Source: VAZQ01 sp963753575 (GTDB lineage: Bacteria > Pseudomonadota > Alphaproteobacteria > Rhizobiales > Xanthobacteraceae). From it: DNA of 64,000 bases. How positions within the stretch are numbered: the first letter of the stretch is position 1; the number at the start of each line of letters is the position of its first letter. The stretch covers positions 186,001 through 250,000 of the forward strand of contig CAVWCR010000005.1 of assembly GCA_963753575.1 (NCBI GenBank), given 5' to 3'. A program made the translations under genes and the position numbers. Under the pieces are notes generated by a model that saw only the letters and a list, made by a program, of their open reading frames with translations, did no database searches and was not told where the DNA came from. Positions 1 to 10,440 of this stretch are shown here, one piece after another.

Positions 1-370
1 GCTCTGCCAGCATCGCGGTGTAATAGCCGGCCCCGGCCCCGATGGGCGCGATGTGCTGGCCGGGCTCGACCGCGAGATCGTTGAGCATCTTGGCGTGCAG
101 CGACGGGCTGCCGTTGTTCACGCCGCGCTCGGGCGCGAGCGCAAGCACCACGTCCTGATAGACATAGACCGGGTCGTTGGCCGGCAAAGCGGCTCCACGC
201 GGCCACTGCGCGATCTGCCACGGCCCGGGTCCGAGGAAATCCTCGCGCCGGACGGTCGCGAACACCTGCTCCAGCCGATCGTTGCGGACGTTGGCGAGGC
301 CGAGCATCTGACGCGCGTAGGCGCGGCGGACGACAGCGAGACCTTCCGCATCAAGCAGCCAATCCGGCAT
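1..370 (-). CDS. Protein-L-isoaspartate methyltransferase-like protein (3' part cut by window edge)
   Basis: The 123 visible residues run from an ATG at 370 to the window edge without a stop. The N-terminal layout (helical start, then a segment ending in EPGQHIAPIGAGAGYYTAML near residues 105-121) matches class I SAM methyltransferases of the protein-L-isoaspartate O-methyltransferase family, which repair isomerised aspartyl residues. Motif I here reads IGAGAGYYT instead of the usual EIGTGSGYQ, and the usual ISQP segment is replaced by NNGSPSLH, so this may be a divergent paralogue with another substrate. It starts 7 bases after the stop of the ABC exporter gene, so the two are probably co-transcribed. 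A more canonical pcm lies at 43475-44389. Confidence 0.72.
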   Translation of the reverse strand, partial: MPDWLLDAEGLAVVRRAYARQMLGLANVRNDRLEQVFATVRREDFLGPGPWQIAQWPRGAALPANDPVYVYQDVVLALAPERGVNNGSPSLHAKMLNDLAVEPGQHIAPIGAGAGYYTAMLAE

Positions 371-376
371 TGCGCA

Positions 377-2254
<1,878 letters not shown>

Positions 2255-2296
2255 GAACCCGCGGCGATGATGGTGGCTGCCGCTTGGTTACAGGGG

Positions 2297-3430
2297 TCAC
2301 TTCGCGGGCGCAACCCGTAGAATCCGGCCCGCCGAGTTGTCGGTCGCGAGCCAGAGCGCGCCGTCGGGCCCGGCGCGCACATCGCGGATGCGCTCTCTGA
2401 GCTGATGAAGGAGCCGCTCTTCTGCGCCGACCGTATCGCCGCGCACCTCGAGCCGGACCAGCATCTGCCCGGCGAGCGCGCCCACGAACAGGCTGCCGCG
2501 CCAGGCCGGGAACAGATCGCCGGTATAGAACGCCATGCCGGAGGGTGCGATCGAAGGCACCCAGTATTTGATCGGCTGCTCCATGCCGGCCTTGTGCGTG
2601 CTCTCGTGGGCCTTGGAGCCGTCGTAGTTGATGCCGTAGCCGATCACGGGCCAGCCGTAGTTCTTGCCGGCCTGCGGAATGTTGATCTCGTCGCCGCCGC
2701 GTGGGCCGTGCTCGTGTTCCCAGAGCTTGCCAGATTGCGGATTGATCGCGGCGCCTTGCGCATTGCGGTGGCCGTAGCTCCAGATTTCAGGCCTTGCGCC
2801 CGCTCGGCCGACGAACGGATTGTCCGGCGGCACCGACCCATCCGGCCTTATGCGCACGATCTTGCCGAGATGGTTGGCGAGGTTCTGCGCCTCGTTGCGG
2901 TGGGTGAAGTGCTCGCCCTGTGTCAGAAACAGATTGCCGTCGGGCGCCTGCGCGATGCGGCAGCCGAAATGATTGCCGCTCGACAGCGGTCCTTCCTGGT
3001 GAAAGATCACCTTGACGTCTTCGAGCCTCGGGGTGCCTTCATCGACCAGCCGCGCGCGCGCGAGCGCGGTGCGCGCGCCGCCGCTCACCGGCTCCGCGAA
3101 GCAGAAATAGATGGTGCGGTTTTGTACATAGTCGCGGTCGAGCGCGACGTCATGCAGGCCGCCCTGGCCGCGCGCAAACACCTTGGGCACGCCGCCGAGC
3201 GCCGGCGACAGCTTGCCGTCCTTGGCGATGAGGCGCATGCGGCCCGGCCGCTCGGTAACGAGGAGCCGGCCGTCGGGCAGGAACGCCAACGCCCACGGGT
3301 TCACGAGCCCGCTCGCGAAGGTCTCGACCGTGAGGTTCCCGGCTGAAGACGGATAGGTCCGCGGCGCGGCGCACGCGGCTGTCGCGCCGACCGCAACGAG
3401 GACAATCGCGCCAGCAGCTAACAGCTTCAT
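2297..3430 (-). CDS. PQQ-dependent sugar dehydrogenase (soluble aldose dehydrogenase type)
   Basis: Predicted 377-aa periplasmic protein. The start at 3430 is chosen because GGAGGTGATC directly precedes it and the first 22 residues form a secretion signal ending at ACAAP; a longer reading frame upstream lacks these. The mature part is a six-bladed propeller of the soluble glucose/aldose dehydrogenase family: NPWALAFLPDGRLLVTERPG near the start, then QGGLHDVALD, NEAQNLANHLGKIVRI, HEHGPRGGDEIN and NYGWPVIGYG, the usual PQQ/calcium-site surroundings. It would oxidise aldoses in the periplasm with PQQ. No PQQ biosynthesis genes are in the window. It precedes the ABC exporter gene on the same strand. 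Confidence 0.9.
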   Translation of the reverse strand: MKLLAAGAIVLVAVGATAACAAPRTYPSSAGNLTVETFASGLVNPWALAFLPDGRLLVTERPGRMRLIAKDGKLSPALGGVPKVFARGQGGLHDVALDRDYVQNRTIYFCFAEPVSGGARTALARARLVDEGTPRLEDVKVIFHQEGPLSSGNHFGCRIAQAPDGNLFLTQGEHFTHRNEAQNLANHLGKIVRIRPDGSVPPDNPFVGRAGARPEIWSYGHRNAQGAAINPQSGKLWEHEHGPRGGDEINIPQAGKNYGWPVIGYGINYDGSKAHESTHKAGMEQPIKYWVPSIAPSGMAFYTGDLFPAWRGSLFVGALAGQMLVRLEVRGDTVGAEERLLHQLRERIRDVRAGPDGALWLATDNSAGRILRVAPAK

Positions 3431-3533
3431 GATCACCTCCGCGGACGCAGCACCACAACGGCCGATCAATAGTAGCGGTTCCGGCGATGCCGGCGTGGTC
3501 ACGTGTCGGTGATTCCGGCCCGCGGCCGCGGCG

Positions 3534-4190
3534 TCAATGCGCCCCCGAGGCCGGCGCGCCCGGCTGCCGAAGCGGATGGGCGCCCGCAAACGCATCAAGC
3601 TCGAGGCATGCGTTGACGATGCGCGCAACCGTCGGATACGGCGCCATGTCCACCTCGAACAGCCGGGCGCCGACCGCGTGGCTGACCACGCAGATATCCG
3701 CCATTGTGATGGCCTCGCCATGGCAATAGCGCCCGGTCTGCGGATCGCGACTCAGATGTGTTTCGAGCGCGGCGAGCGCTTCATTGCTCCAGTGGCGGAT
3801 CCATTTCAGGCGCGTCGGCTCATCGAGCTTGAGCTCGCGTTCGAGATAATTGCGCACCCGCGGCACGACCAGCGGATGGGCATCACAGGCGACGATCAAG
3901 GCGAGCCCCCGCACGCGCGCCCGGTCGGCCGGCTCGCGCGGCAGCAGCGGGGGGGTGGGGCGGATTTCGTCGAGGTATTCGAGGATTGCCAGGGACTGGA
4001 ACAGCAGGCGTCCGTCATCCTCGATCAGCGCCGGGATCAGCATCTGGGGATTGAGCTTGCGAAAGTCGGATGCATTCTGTTCTCCTTTCATCAGGTCGAC
4101 GTTCACGACATCGGGCGCAAGGCCCTTGAGGTTGAGGGCGATCCGGACGCGGAAGGTCGCGAGCGAGCGCCAGAACGAATAAAGTTTCAT
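3534..4190 (-). CDS. Zeta-class glutathione S-transferase, maleylacetoacetate isomerase-like
   Basis: The 218-aa protein has a thioredoxin-fold N-terminal domain (about 1-80) and an all-helical C-terminal domain (about 85-210, with EAITMADICVVSH). The start at 4190 is preceded by GGGGAGGAT; an in-frame ATG 18 bases earlier would leave that site inside the gene. The family isomerises maleylacetoacetate or maleylpyruvate in homogentisate or gentisate breakdown, which fits the dioxygenases 25-33 kb away. The usual SSCSWRVRIAL active-site segment is RSLATFRVRIAL here: the serine remains but the adjacent cysteine is gone. It may therefore be a general GST rather than a true isomerase. Transcribed divergently from the receptor gene at 4365. 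Confidence 0.8.
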   Translation of the reverse strand: MKLYSFWRSLATFRVRIALNLKGLAPDVVNVDLMKGEQNASDFRKLNPQMLIPALIEDDGRLLFQSLAILEYLDEIRPTPPLLPREPADRARVRGLALIVACDAHPLVVPRVRNYLERELKLDEPTRLKWIRHWSNEALAALETHLSRDPQTGRYCHGEAITMADICVVSHAVGARLFEVDMAPYPTVARIVNACLELDAFAGAHPLRQPGAPASGAH

Positions 4191-4364
4191 CGACGGTATC
4201 CTCCCCATGTCAGTACTGATGGTGCATCAATAGCGTGCCTTCGGCGTATCTGCGACAACGCATGTCGCGTTCGCCGGCACGATAGGGTAGCGCCGGGCGT
4301 AAAACCGCGTCATGCTTGGCCGCAACTACCACGCCTAGAGGCGACCATAACGGAGGAGGCAGCC

Positions 4365-5609
4365 ATGGCAGTTCATCGTCGGAAAGTGCTGAAGGGTCTG
4401 GCGGGGGCCGGCGTCGGGCTCGCGGCATTGCGGGCGCCCTACGTGCACGCCCAAGCCCCGTTCAAGATCGGCCTACTCACGGTCAAGACCGGGCCGCTCG
4501 CGCAGGGCGGCATCCAGATGGAGCAGGGCATCGCGACCTTGCTCAAGGAGAAAGGCAACGCGCTGTCGGGGCGCAAGATCGAGTTTATCTCGGCCGATAC
4601 CGGCGGCAATCCGGCGGGCGCCAAGACCAAGGCGCAGGAGCTGATCGAGCGCGACAAGGTCAACGTCATTCTCGGGCCGCTCGCCGCCTTCGAGCTGTTG
4701 GCCATTACCGACTACGTGCGCGACAACCAGACGCCGCTCATCAGCCTCGCGGCCGCCGAAGATGTCACCCAACGCAAGGCCAATCCCTTCGTGATCCGGC
4801 CGTCTGCGACCTCGGCGCAATGCTGCCACGCCATGGGGGACTACGCGGCCAAGGAGCTGAAATACAAGCGCGCCGTAACGATCTCGGAGGATTTCGCCTT
4901 CGGGTACGAGCAGATGTCCGGCTTCCAGCGGGTGTTCGAGGACAATGGCGGGCGGGTGGTCAAGAAGCTGTGGCCGCCGCTGGTGACGCCCGACTACACC
5001 CCCTACATCGCGCAGATCAGCAACGTCGACTGCGTGTTCAACGGCTTTGCCGGATCGAACCCGGTGAAGTTCATGCGCGCCTATGCGGATCTCGGCCTCA
5101 AGGGGCGGATCCCGCTGCTCGCCGGCTGGACCGCGATGGATGATGCGCTGCTGCGCAGTCTTGGTGACGAGGCGGTGGGCGTCATGTCGGCGGCCTACTA
5201 TTCGGCTTCGTTCGGCTCGGAGAGCAACAAGCGGTTTATCGCGGCGATGCGGCGGGACTATAAGGTGCTCCCGGGCGGCTACTCGGCCGGCATGTATGTC
5301 GCCGGCCAGTGCGTCGAAGCCGCGATCCAAAAGCTCGATGGCAAGACCGACGACCGCAAGGCATTCGCGGAAGCCCTGCATCATGTTGCGCTGACCGACA
5401 CTCCGCGCGGCGCGATCAAGTTCGACAAGTACGGCAACGTCATCGGCGACGTCTTCATTCGCCGCTGCGAGCGCAAGAGCGGACAGCTCGTCAACACGGT
5501 GGTCAAGACCTATCCGAACGTCAGCCAGTTCTGGACCTACGACGAGAAGCAGTTCCTGGCGAACCCGGTCTATTCGCGCGACTATCCGCCGGCGAAATAC
5601 TTGGAATAG
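4365..5609 (+). CDS. Liv-type ABC transporter substrate-binding protein
   Basis: The 414-aa protein begins with an RRKVLKGLAGAGVGLAALR leader (Tat-like twin arginine plus hydrophobic stretch) ending near VHAQA. The mature part is a type I periplasmic binding fold of the Leu/Ile/Val family: FKIGLLTVKTGPLAQGG at the start, RKIEFISADTGGNPAGAKT, then a second lobe with RAVTISEDFAFGYEQMSGF. GGAGGAGGC lies just before the ATG. It is first in a five-gene cluster with two permeases and two ATPases, so it is the receptor of that importer. Relatives often bind aromatic or short carboxylic acids, so a branched-chain amino acid should not be assumed. A long palindrome separates it from the permease gene. 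Confidence 0.9.
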   Translation: MAVHRRKVLKGLAGAGVGLAALRAPYVHAQAPFKIGLLTVKTGPLAQGGIQMEQGIATLLKEKGNALSGRKIEFISADTGGNPAGAKTKAQELIERDKVNVILGPLAAFELLAITDYVRDNQTPLISLAAAEDVTQRKANPFVIRPSATSAQCCHAMGDYAAKELKYKRAVTISEDFAFGYEQMSGFQRVFEDNGGRVVKKLWPPLVTPDYTPYIAQISNVDCVFNGFAGSNPVKFMRAYADLGLKGRIPLLAGWTAMDDALLRSLGDEAVGVMSAAYYSASFGSESNKRFIAAMRRDYKVLPGGYSAGMYVAGQCVEAAIQKLDGKTDDRKAFAEALHHVALTDTPRGAIKFDKYGNVIGDVFIRRCERKSGQLVNTVVKTYPNVSQFWTYDEKQFLANPVYSRDYPPAKYLE

Positions 5610-5630
5610 GCTGCCAAAAGCCTCTCCGTT

Positions 5631-5729
5631 GTCATTCCGGGGCGCCGCGAAGCGGCGAGCCCGGAATCCATAATCACACGATCGCATTATGGATTCCGGG
5701 CTCCGGCCTTCGGCCGGCCACGGAATGAC
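5631..5729. repeat. 99-bp imperfect palindrome between receptor and permease genes
   Basis: The outer arms are GTCATTCCG (5631-5639) and CGGAATGAC (5721-5729); nested inside are GGAATCCATAAT and ATTATGGATTCC around an 11-base centre. RNA from this region would fold into a long hairpin. It lacks a U-tract, so it looks like an interspersed intergenic palindrome rather than a classical terminator. It could stabilise the upstream receptor mRNA or reduce read-through into the permease genes. Confidence 0.85.
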
Positions 5730-5780
5730 GGCGGGTGTTTCTACATTCTTGTGGCGCTCTGCGGGGAGACCCTTGTTTCA

Positions 5781-6659
5781 ATGATGACGTCCATCACGTC
5801 CGCGCAAGCCGCCATTCTCGCCATCAACAGCCTTGCCCTCGGCGGGCTCCTGTTCCTGCTGTCGGCGGGCTTCTCGCTGATCTTCGGCCTGATGCGCATC
5901 CCCAACCTGATGCACGGCTCGTTCTTCATGCTGGGGGCCTATTTCGGCGTCAGCTTCCTCAATCACGGAACGAACTTTTGGCTGGCCGCGGTCTTGAGCG
6001 CGCTCGCGGTGGCGGCGATCGGCGGCGTGATCGAGCGCTTCCTGTTGCGCCGTCTCGAAGGCCAGATCCTGCCGCAGGTGCTGCTCACGCTCGGTTTCGC
6101 TTTCATCATCGCCGATATCTGCCTGATGGTGTGGACCGGCGATCCTTGGCAGCCGTCGGCACCGCCCGAATTTCGCGGCGCAGTGCGGGCGTTCGGCTTG
6201 TTCTTTCCGCTCTATCGCCTGGTCATTCTCGGCGTCGCCATGGTGGTCGCGATCGCGCTCTGGATCATGGTCGACTGGACCAGGCTTGGCGCCATGATCC
6301 GCGCCGGCGTTGACGATCCGCCGATCGCGCGCGTCGTCGGCATCAAGGTCTCGCAACTGTTCACGCTGATCTTCTGCCTCGGCGCGGCGCTCGCCGCCTT
6401 CGCGGGCGTGATGGGCGCGCCTTATCTGTCGGTCTATCCGGGGCTCGATTTCGAGATGCTGCCGCTCGCCCTGATGGTCGTGATCCTCGGCGGCAGCGGC
6501 AGCTTGCTCGGCACGCTGGTCGGGAGCTTCCTGATCGGCTTTCTCTATAACTTCGGCCAGGCGATGTTCCGCGACCTCGCCTATGTCATCCTGTTTCTGC
6601 CCATGCTGCTCGTTCTGGTGTTGCGGCCCCAGGGTCTGTTCGGCCGGAACGTCGCATGA
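5781..6659 (+). CDS. Branched-chain-type ABC transporter permease (LivH family)
   Basis: The 292-aa polytopic inner-membrane protein has about eight hydrophobic segments. Family motifs include GLMRIPNLMHGSFFMLGAY near the N-terminus, GAMIRAGVDD in the cytoplasmic loop that contacts the ATPases, and LGGSGSLLGTLVGSF near the end. The ATG at 5781 is preferred over an in-frame GTG at 5751 because GGGGAGA lies 11 bases before it and the hydrophobic N-terminus then starts immediately. Its last four bases overlap the start of the next permease gene (ATGA), so the two subunits are translationally coupled. Confidence 0.92.
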   Translation: MMTSITSAQAAILAINSLALGGLLFLLSAGFSLIFGLMRIPNLMHGSFFMLGAYFGVSFLNHGTNFWLAAVLSALAVAAIGGVIERFLLRRLEGQILPQVLLTLGFAFIIADICLMVWTGDPWQPSAPPEFRGAVRAFGLFFPLYRLVILGVAMVVAIALWIMVDWTRLGAMIRAGVDDPPIARVVGIKVSQLFTLIFCLGAALAAFAGVMGAPYLSVYPGLDFEMLPLALMVVILGGSGSLLGTLVGSFLIGFLYNFGQAMFRDLAYVILFLPMLLVLVLRPQGLFGRNVA

Positions 6660-7651
6660 TTGCAGGGGCTCGATACGCCGCGATCGCGGTTGCGCTGGCG
6701 CTGCTGGCGACGCTGCCGATGTGGGTGAGCAACACCTATTACATCAACATCGCCAGCCAGATCCTGCTGTTTGCGGTGTTCGCGCTCGCGCTCAATGTCC
6801 TGGTCGGCTACGCCGGCCTGGTGTCGCTCGGCCATGCCGGGCTGTTCGCGGTCGCCGGCTATAGCGGCGCGCTGATGTTGCAGGCGGGTCATGGCCATTT
6901 CATCGCCGACACGACCGCCATCGTCATCACGCTCGCCGCTTCGGCGATCTTCGCCGCGCTCGCTTTGCGCTCGACCGGTATCGGCTTTCTGATGATCACG
7001 CTCGCGCTCGGCCAGATCGTCTGGGGCGTCGCCTATCGCTGGGCTGGCCTCACCAACGGCGACAACGGCGTCAACGTGACGACGCGGCCCGCGCCATTCG
7101 GAATAAGCCTCGCGAGCGCGCCCGCGTTCTATTTTGCCACGCTGGTCGTGTTCCTGCTTGCGGTCGCCTCGATGGCCGTGTTCGTGCGCTCGCCGTTCGG
7201 CGCGAGCCTGCGCGGCACCCGCGACCAGGCGCGGCGAATGAATGCGCTCGGCTATAACGTCTGGCTGATCCGGTTCCTGGCGATCCTGTTCTCCGGCTTC
7301 TGGACCGGCGTGTCGGGGCTTCTCTTCATCTACTACAACCAGTTCATCAGCCCACAGGTCTCGGCGCTCACCGCCTCGGCCGAAATCCTGCTTATGGTGA
7401 TCTCGGGCGGCACTGCCACGCTCATCGGTCCGATCGCGGGCGCGGCCATCGTGGTCATCATGAAGAACGTGGTGAGCGCCTATGTGGAGCGCTGGAACCT
7501 GGTGCTCGGCGTGATCTTCGTCCTCATCATCAGCTTCATGCCGGAAGGCCTGGTGCCGGGATCGGTGCGGTTAGTGCGGTTCGCATGGCGGTCGCTCAGA
7601 ACGCGGCCCGACGCGACCGCTGTGCAGCCGATCGAGGAGCGCAGCCTATGA
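6656..7651 (+). CDS. Branched-chain-type ABC transporter permease (LivM family)
   Basis: The 331-aa second permease of the importer has about ten hydrophobic segments, with LNVLVGYAGLVSLGHAGLFA in the first third (the usual LivM signature) and SGLLFIYYNQFISP and GGTATLIGPIAGA towards the C-terminus. The ATG overlaps the LivH stop as ATGA, and its own stop overlaps the ATPase start in the same way, so the genes are tightly coupled. The C-terminal RLVRFAWRSLRTRPDA tail is cytoplasmic and basic. The substrate is unknown. Confidence 0.92.
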   Translation: MIAGARYAAIAVALALLATLPMWVSNTYYINIASQILLFAVFALALNVLVGYAGLVSLGHAGLFAVAGYSGALMLQAGHGHFIADTTAIVITLAASAIFAALALRSTGIGFLMITLALGQIVWGVAYRWAGLTNGDNGVNVTTRPAPFGISLASAPAFYFATLVVFLLAVASMAVFVRSPFGASLRGTRDQARRMNALGYNVWLIRFLAILFSGFWTGVSGLLFIYYNQFISPQVSALTASAEILLMVISGGTATLIGPIAGAAIVVIMKNVVSAYVERWNLVLGVIFVLIISFMPEGLVPGSVRLVRFAWRSLRTRPDATAVQPIEERSL

Positions 7652-8397
7652 CAGGGACCATGACAGCGCTCGCCGTCAATGCGCTGTGCAAGTCGTTCGG
7701 CGGCCTGCGGGTCACCGCCAATGTCACGCTGGCAGTCGAGCCCGGCGAGCGGCGCCTGATCATCGGGCCGAATGGCGCCGGCAAGACCACGCTGTTCAAC
7801 CTGATCACGGGAGAGCTCGCGCCCGACTCAGGCTCGATCCGGTTGTTCGACCGCGACATCACGAGGGTTGCGCATCATCGACGTCCGCATCTCGGCATGG
7901 CGCGCACCTATCAGATCATCACGCTATTCGCCAACGACACCATTCTGCGCAACGTGACGCTGGCGCTGCTCGGGCTGTCAGGCATGCGCTGGAGCCTGTT
8001 CCGGGATCTCGACCGCGAGCATGATCTCATCGCGCGCGCCCGCGGCGCGCTTGGTCGCGTTGGTCTCGGCGCCATCGCCGACCGTCCGCTGTCGCAGACC
8101 TCCTATGGCGAGCGCCGGCGGGTCGAGATCGCGATGGCGCTGGCGCAGGACCCCAAGGTGCTGCTGCTCGACGAGCCGTTCGCGGGCCTCTCGATCGATG
8201 AGCGGCGCGAAGTGCAGCAGCTCCTCAACGCAATTCCGCGCGACGTGACGGTCGTGATGATCGAGCACAACATGGACGTGGCGCTCGATTGGGCCGAGCG
8301 CATCACGCTGTTGCACTTTGGCGAAGTGATCGTCGAGGGCACGCGCGCCAAGGTGGTTGCCGACTCCCGCACCCGGGAGGTCTATCTTGGCCACTAA
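7648..8397 (+). CDS. Branched-chain-type ABC transporter ATPase (LivG family)
   Basis: The 249-aa ATP-binding subunit has Walker A GPNGAGKTT, a signature region SQTSYGERRRVEIAMAL, Walker B KVLLLDEPFAGLS, and the switch His in VVMIEHNMDVAL. The signature Leu-Ser-Gly-Gly is replaced by SYGE, which is common in LivG proteins. The start at 7648 (ATGA overlap with LivM) gives a normal-length protein; an in-frame start 63 bases upstream would lie inside livM. It pairs with the LivF protein encoded next to form the ATPase heterodimer. Confidence 0.92.
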   Translation: MTGTMTALAVNALCKSFGGLRVTANVTLAVEPGERRLIIGPNGAGKTTLFNLITGELAPDSGSIRLFDRDITRVAHHRRPHLGMARTYQIITLFANDTILRNVTLALLGLSGMRWSLFRDLDREHDLIARARGALGRVGLGAIADRPLSQTSYGERRRVEIAMALAQDPKVLLLDEPFAGLSIDERREVQQLLNAIPRDVTVVMIEHNMDVALDWAERITLLHFGEVIVEGTRAKVVADSRTREVYLGH

Positions 8398-9109
8398 TGC
8401 CTTTGCGCTCAGCGGGATCGATGCCTTCTACGGGGACAGTCACGTCCTCGACAAGGTCTCGTTCTCGCTCGGCGAGGGGCGCCTGCTTGGTCTGCTCGGC
8501 CGCAATGGCGCGGGCAAATCCACCTGCATGAATGTCGCGGTCGGGCTCTTGCCGCCACGCAACGGCGCGGTCGAATTGTTCGGCCGCGACGTGAGCCGCC
8601 TGGCGCCGGAGCAGATCGCGGCGCGCGGGCTTGCGCTCGTCCCGCAAGGCCGCCGCATCTTCAAGAGCCTCACCGTGCGCGAGAACCTGTCGGTTGCGGC
8701 GCGCCGACCCGACGCCGCGAGCCGGCACCAGCCGTGGACGGCCGAGACGGTGTTCGAGATGTTCCCGAGCCTCGCCGAGCGAAGAAAGCAGATCGCCGCT
8801 CATCTCTCTGGCGGCGAGCAGCAGATGCTCGCCATCGGCCGCGCCCTGATGGCCAATCCGCGCGTGCTTCTGATGGACGAGCCGTCCGAGGGCTTGGCGC
8901 CGCAGATCGTCGCCGATGTGATGGCCACGATCCGCCGGCTCAAGGAGAGCGGCCTCTCGATCGTGCTGGTGGAGCAATCTCCCCGGCTGGTCTTCGATAT
9001 CGCGGACGATGTCGTGGTGCTCAACAGCGGGCGGGTCGTCGTGGTCGCGACTTCGGCGGAGCTCCAGCGTGACGGAACCGACCTGCAGCAGCATCTTGGC
9101 GTGTTTTGA
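8387..9109 (+). CDS. Branched-chain-type ABC transporter ATPase (LivF family)
   Basis: The 240-aa ATP-binding subunit has Walker A GRNGAGKST, signature LSGGEQQMLAIGRAL, Walker B RVLLMDEPSEGLAP and switch region IVLVEQS. The usual switch His is absent (VLVEQSPRL), as in many LivF proteins. I chose the TTG at 8387 because GGGAGG (8375-8380) lies six bases upstream and the length then matches the family; it overlaps the end of the LivG gene by 11 bases. A TTG at 8357 in the same frame would add ten residues inside livG. Last gene of the importer cluster. Confidence 0.9.
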   Translation: MATNAFALSGIDAFYGDSHVLDKVSFSLGEGRLLGLLGRNGAGKSTCMNVAVGLLPPRNGAVELFGRDVSRLAPEQIAARGLALVPQGRRIFKSLTVRENLSVAARRPDAASRHQPWTAETVFEMFPSLAERRKQIAAHLSGGEQQMLAIGRALMANPRVLLMDEPSEGLAPQIVADVMATIRRLKESGLSIVLVEQSPRLVFDIADDVVVLNSGRVVVVATSAELQRDGTDLQQHLGVF

Positions 9110-9130
9110 GAGACTACGCTGCGCGGCTGA

Positions 9131-10378
9131 TCATGCCGCATTGAGCGTGCGGTTCAGCCACTGCAGCGCTCCGCGCCCGGCGGCGGCGCCGGTCGCAAAC
9201 ACGCCCTGCAACAGATAGCCGCCGGTCGGCGCCTCCCAGTCCAGCATTTCGCCGGCGGCGAAGATGCCGGGGCGCCGGCGCAGCATGTAATTCTCGTCGA
9301 TCGCGTCGAACGAAATGCCGCCGGCCGTCGAGATCGCCCTGGCGATCGGCTCGACGCCGATAAGGCGGATGGGGACCGCCTTGATCAGGCCGGCGAGCAC
9401 CGAAGGATCAAGTCCGGACAGCCGCACCGCCGACGTGACGGCTGCCTCCTGCAGCAATCCGATCGCTGCCGGCGACAGGCTTGCAGTCTTGCGCAGGACA
9501 TTCGCAAGCGACTGCTTGCGGCGCGGCGCACTCAGTTTCTGCTCCAAGGCGGCGGCGGAACGGTCGGGGGATAGATCGATCTTCAGCATCGCGTGGCCCG
9601 ACACCGCAATCGTTTCGCGCAGTACATCGGATAGCGCGTAGAGCCCGCCACCTTGCAGTCCTACCCTGGTGATCACCGCTTCGCCGCGCACCGAGCGACC
9701 GCCAAATGAGAGAGCGATGCGCTTGAGCGGCTGGCCCTCGAAACGGCTGCGGAAGATGTCCGACCAGTCGACCAGGAAGCCGCAATTGGCCGGCTGCAGT
9801 GGCGTGACAGCGATGCCCGCTTGCGCCATGGCGGCGAACCAAGCGCCGTCGGAGCCGAGCCTCGGCCAGCTCGCGCCGCCCAACGCCAGCACGCTCGCAT
9901 CGGCAGCAATGGTCGTGCGTCCGTTTGGTGTATCAAACATGAGCCGGCCGGCATCGTCCCAGCCGAGCCAGCGATGACGCAGCTTGAACCTGACGCCCAT
10001 CGTGTCGAGGCGCCGCAGCCAGGCGCGCAGCAGCGGCGACGCCTTCATGGCATTCGGAAATACCCGGCCGCTTGATCCGACGAATGTCGGTTGGCCGAGT
10101 TGTTCGCTGAAGCCGCGCAGGTCGTCGGGCGAGAATGCTTCGACTGCGGGTCGGAGGCGTGGCTGCGCGCTGCCGTAGCGTCGCAGAAGCCGCTCGAGCG
10201 GTTCGCTGTGCGTAAGATTGAGACCGCCACGACCCGCGAGCAGGAATTTCCGGCCGACCGACGGCATCTGATCGTAGACGGTGACACGTGCCCCGCCCTG
10301 CGCAAGCACGTCGCCCGCCATCAATCCGGCGGGCCCGCCTCCGACAATTGCTACGTGGTGCCCGCTTGCGCCGCCCAT
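9131..10378 (-). CDS. FAD-dependent oxidoreductase, HI0933/BaiN-like flavoprotein
   Basis: The 415-aa protein opens with a dinucleotide-binding motif HVAIVGGGPAGLMAGDVLAQ, followed by GRKFLLAGRGGLNLTHSE, typical of the HI0933-like flavoprotein family (BaiN relatives). The C-terminal FAD motif GIFAAGEMLDWEAPTGGYLLQ is also typical, with a family-specific inserted domain between. Natural substrates of most members are unknown; BaiN reduces bile-acid enones. The ATG at 10378 starts just before the FAD motif; a TTG 36 bases upstream adds an Arg-rich stretch with little support. It converges with the importer operon, leaving only 21 bases between stop codons. Confidence 0.85.
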   Translation of the reverse strand: MGGASGHHVAIVGGGPAGLMAGDVLAQGGARVTVYDQMPSVGRKFLLAGRGGLNLTHSEPLERLLRRYGSAQPRLRPAVEAFSPDDLRGFSEQLGQPTFVGSSGRVFPNAMKASPLLRAWLRRLDTMGVRFKLRHRWLGWDDAGRLMFDTPNGRTTIAADASVLALGGASWPRLGSDGAWFAAMAQAGIAVTPLQPANCGFLVDWSDIFRSRFEGQPLKRIALSFGGRSVRGEAVITRVGLQGGGLYALSDVLRETIAVSGHAMLKIDLSPDRSAAALEQKLSAPRRKQSLANVLRKTASLSPAAIGLLQEAAVTSAVRLSGLDPSVLAGLIKAVPIRLIGVEPIARAISTAGGISFDAIDENYMLRRRPGIFAAGEMLDWEAPTGGYLLQGVFATGAAAGRGALQWLNRTLNAA

Positions 10379-10440
10379 GCGGGGGTCATAGCGAGCGCTC
10401 GCGCACCTGCGCAAGCGTTTGCCGGCCGCCCGGCGACTTT

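Noticed and set aside
3431..3721. N-terminal extension of the sugar dehydrogenase by 97 residues
   Set aside because: It would place the signal peptide in the middle of the chain; the ATG at 3430 has a strong ribosome site.
4210..4428. 72-codon minus-strand open frame in the divergent region upstream of the zeta GST gene
   Set aside because: It is Pro/Arg-rich, overlaps the start of the receptor gene and has no ribosome site; the region is better explained as promoters.
4473..5687. 404-codon minus-strand open frame opposite the Liv-type receptor gene
   Set aside because: Its composition is typical of antisense frames in GC-rich DNA; the plus-strand gene has a leader peptide and a ribosome site.
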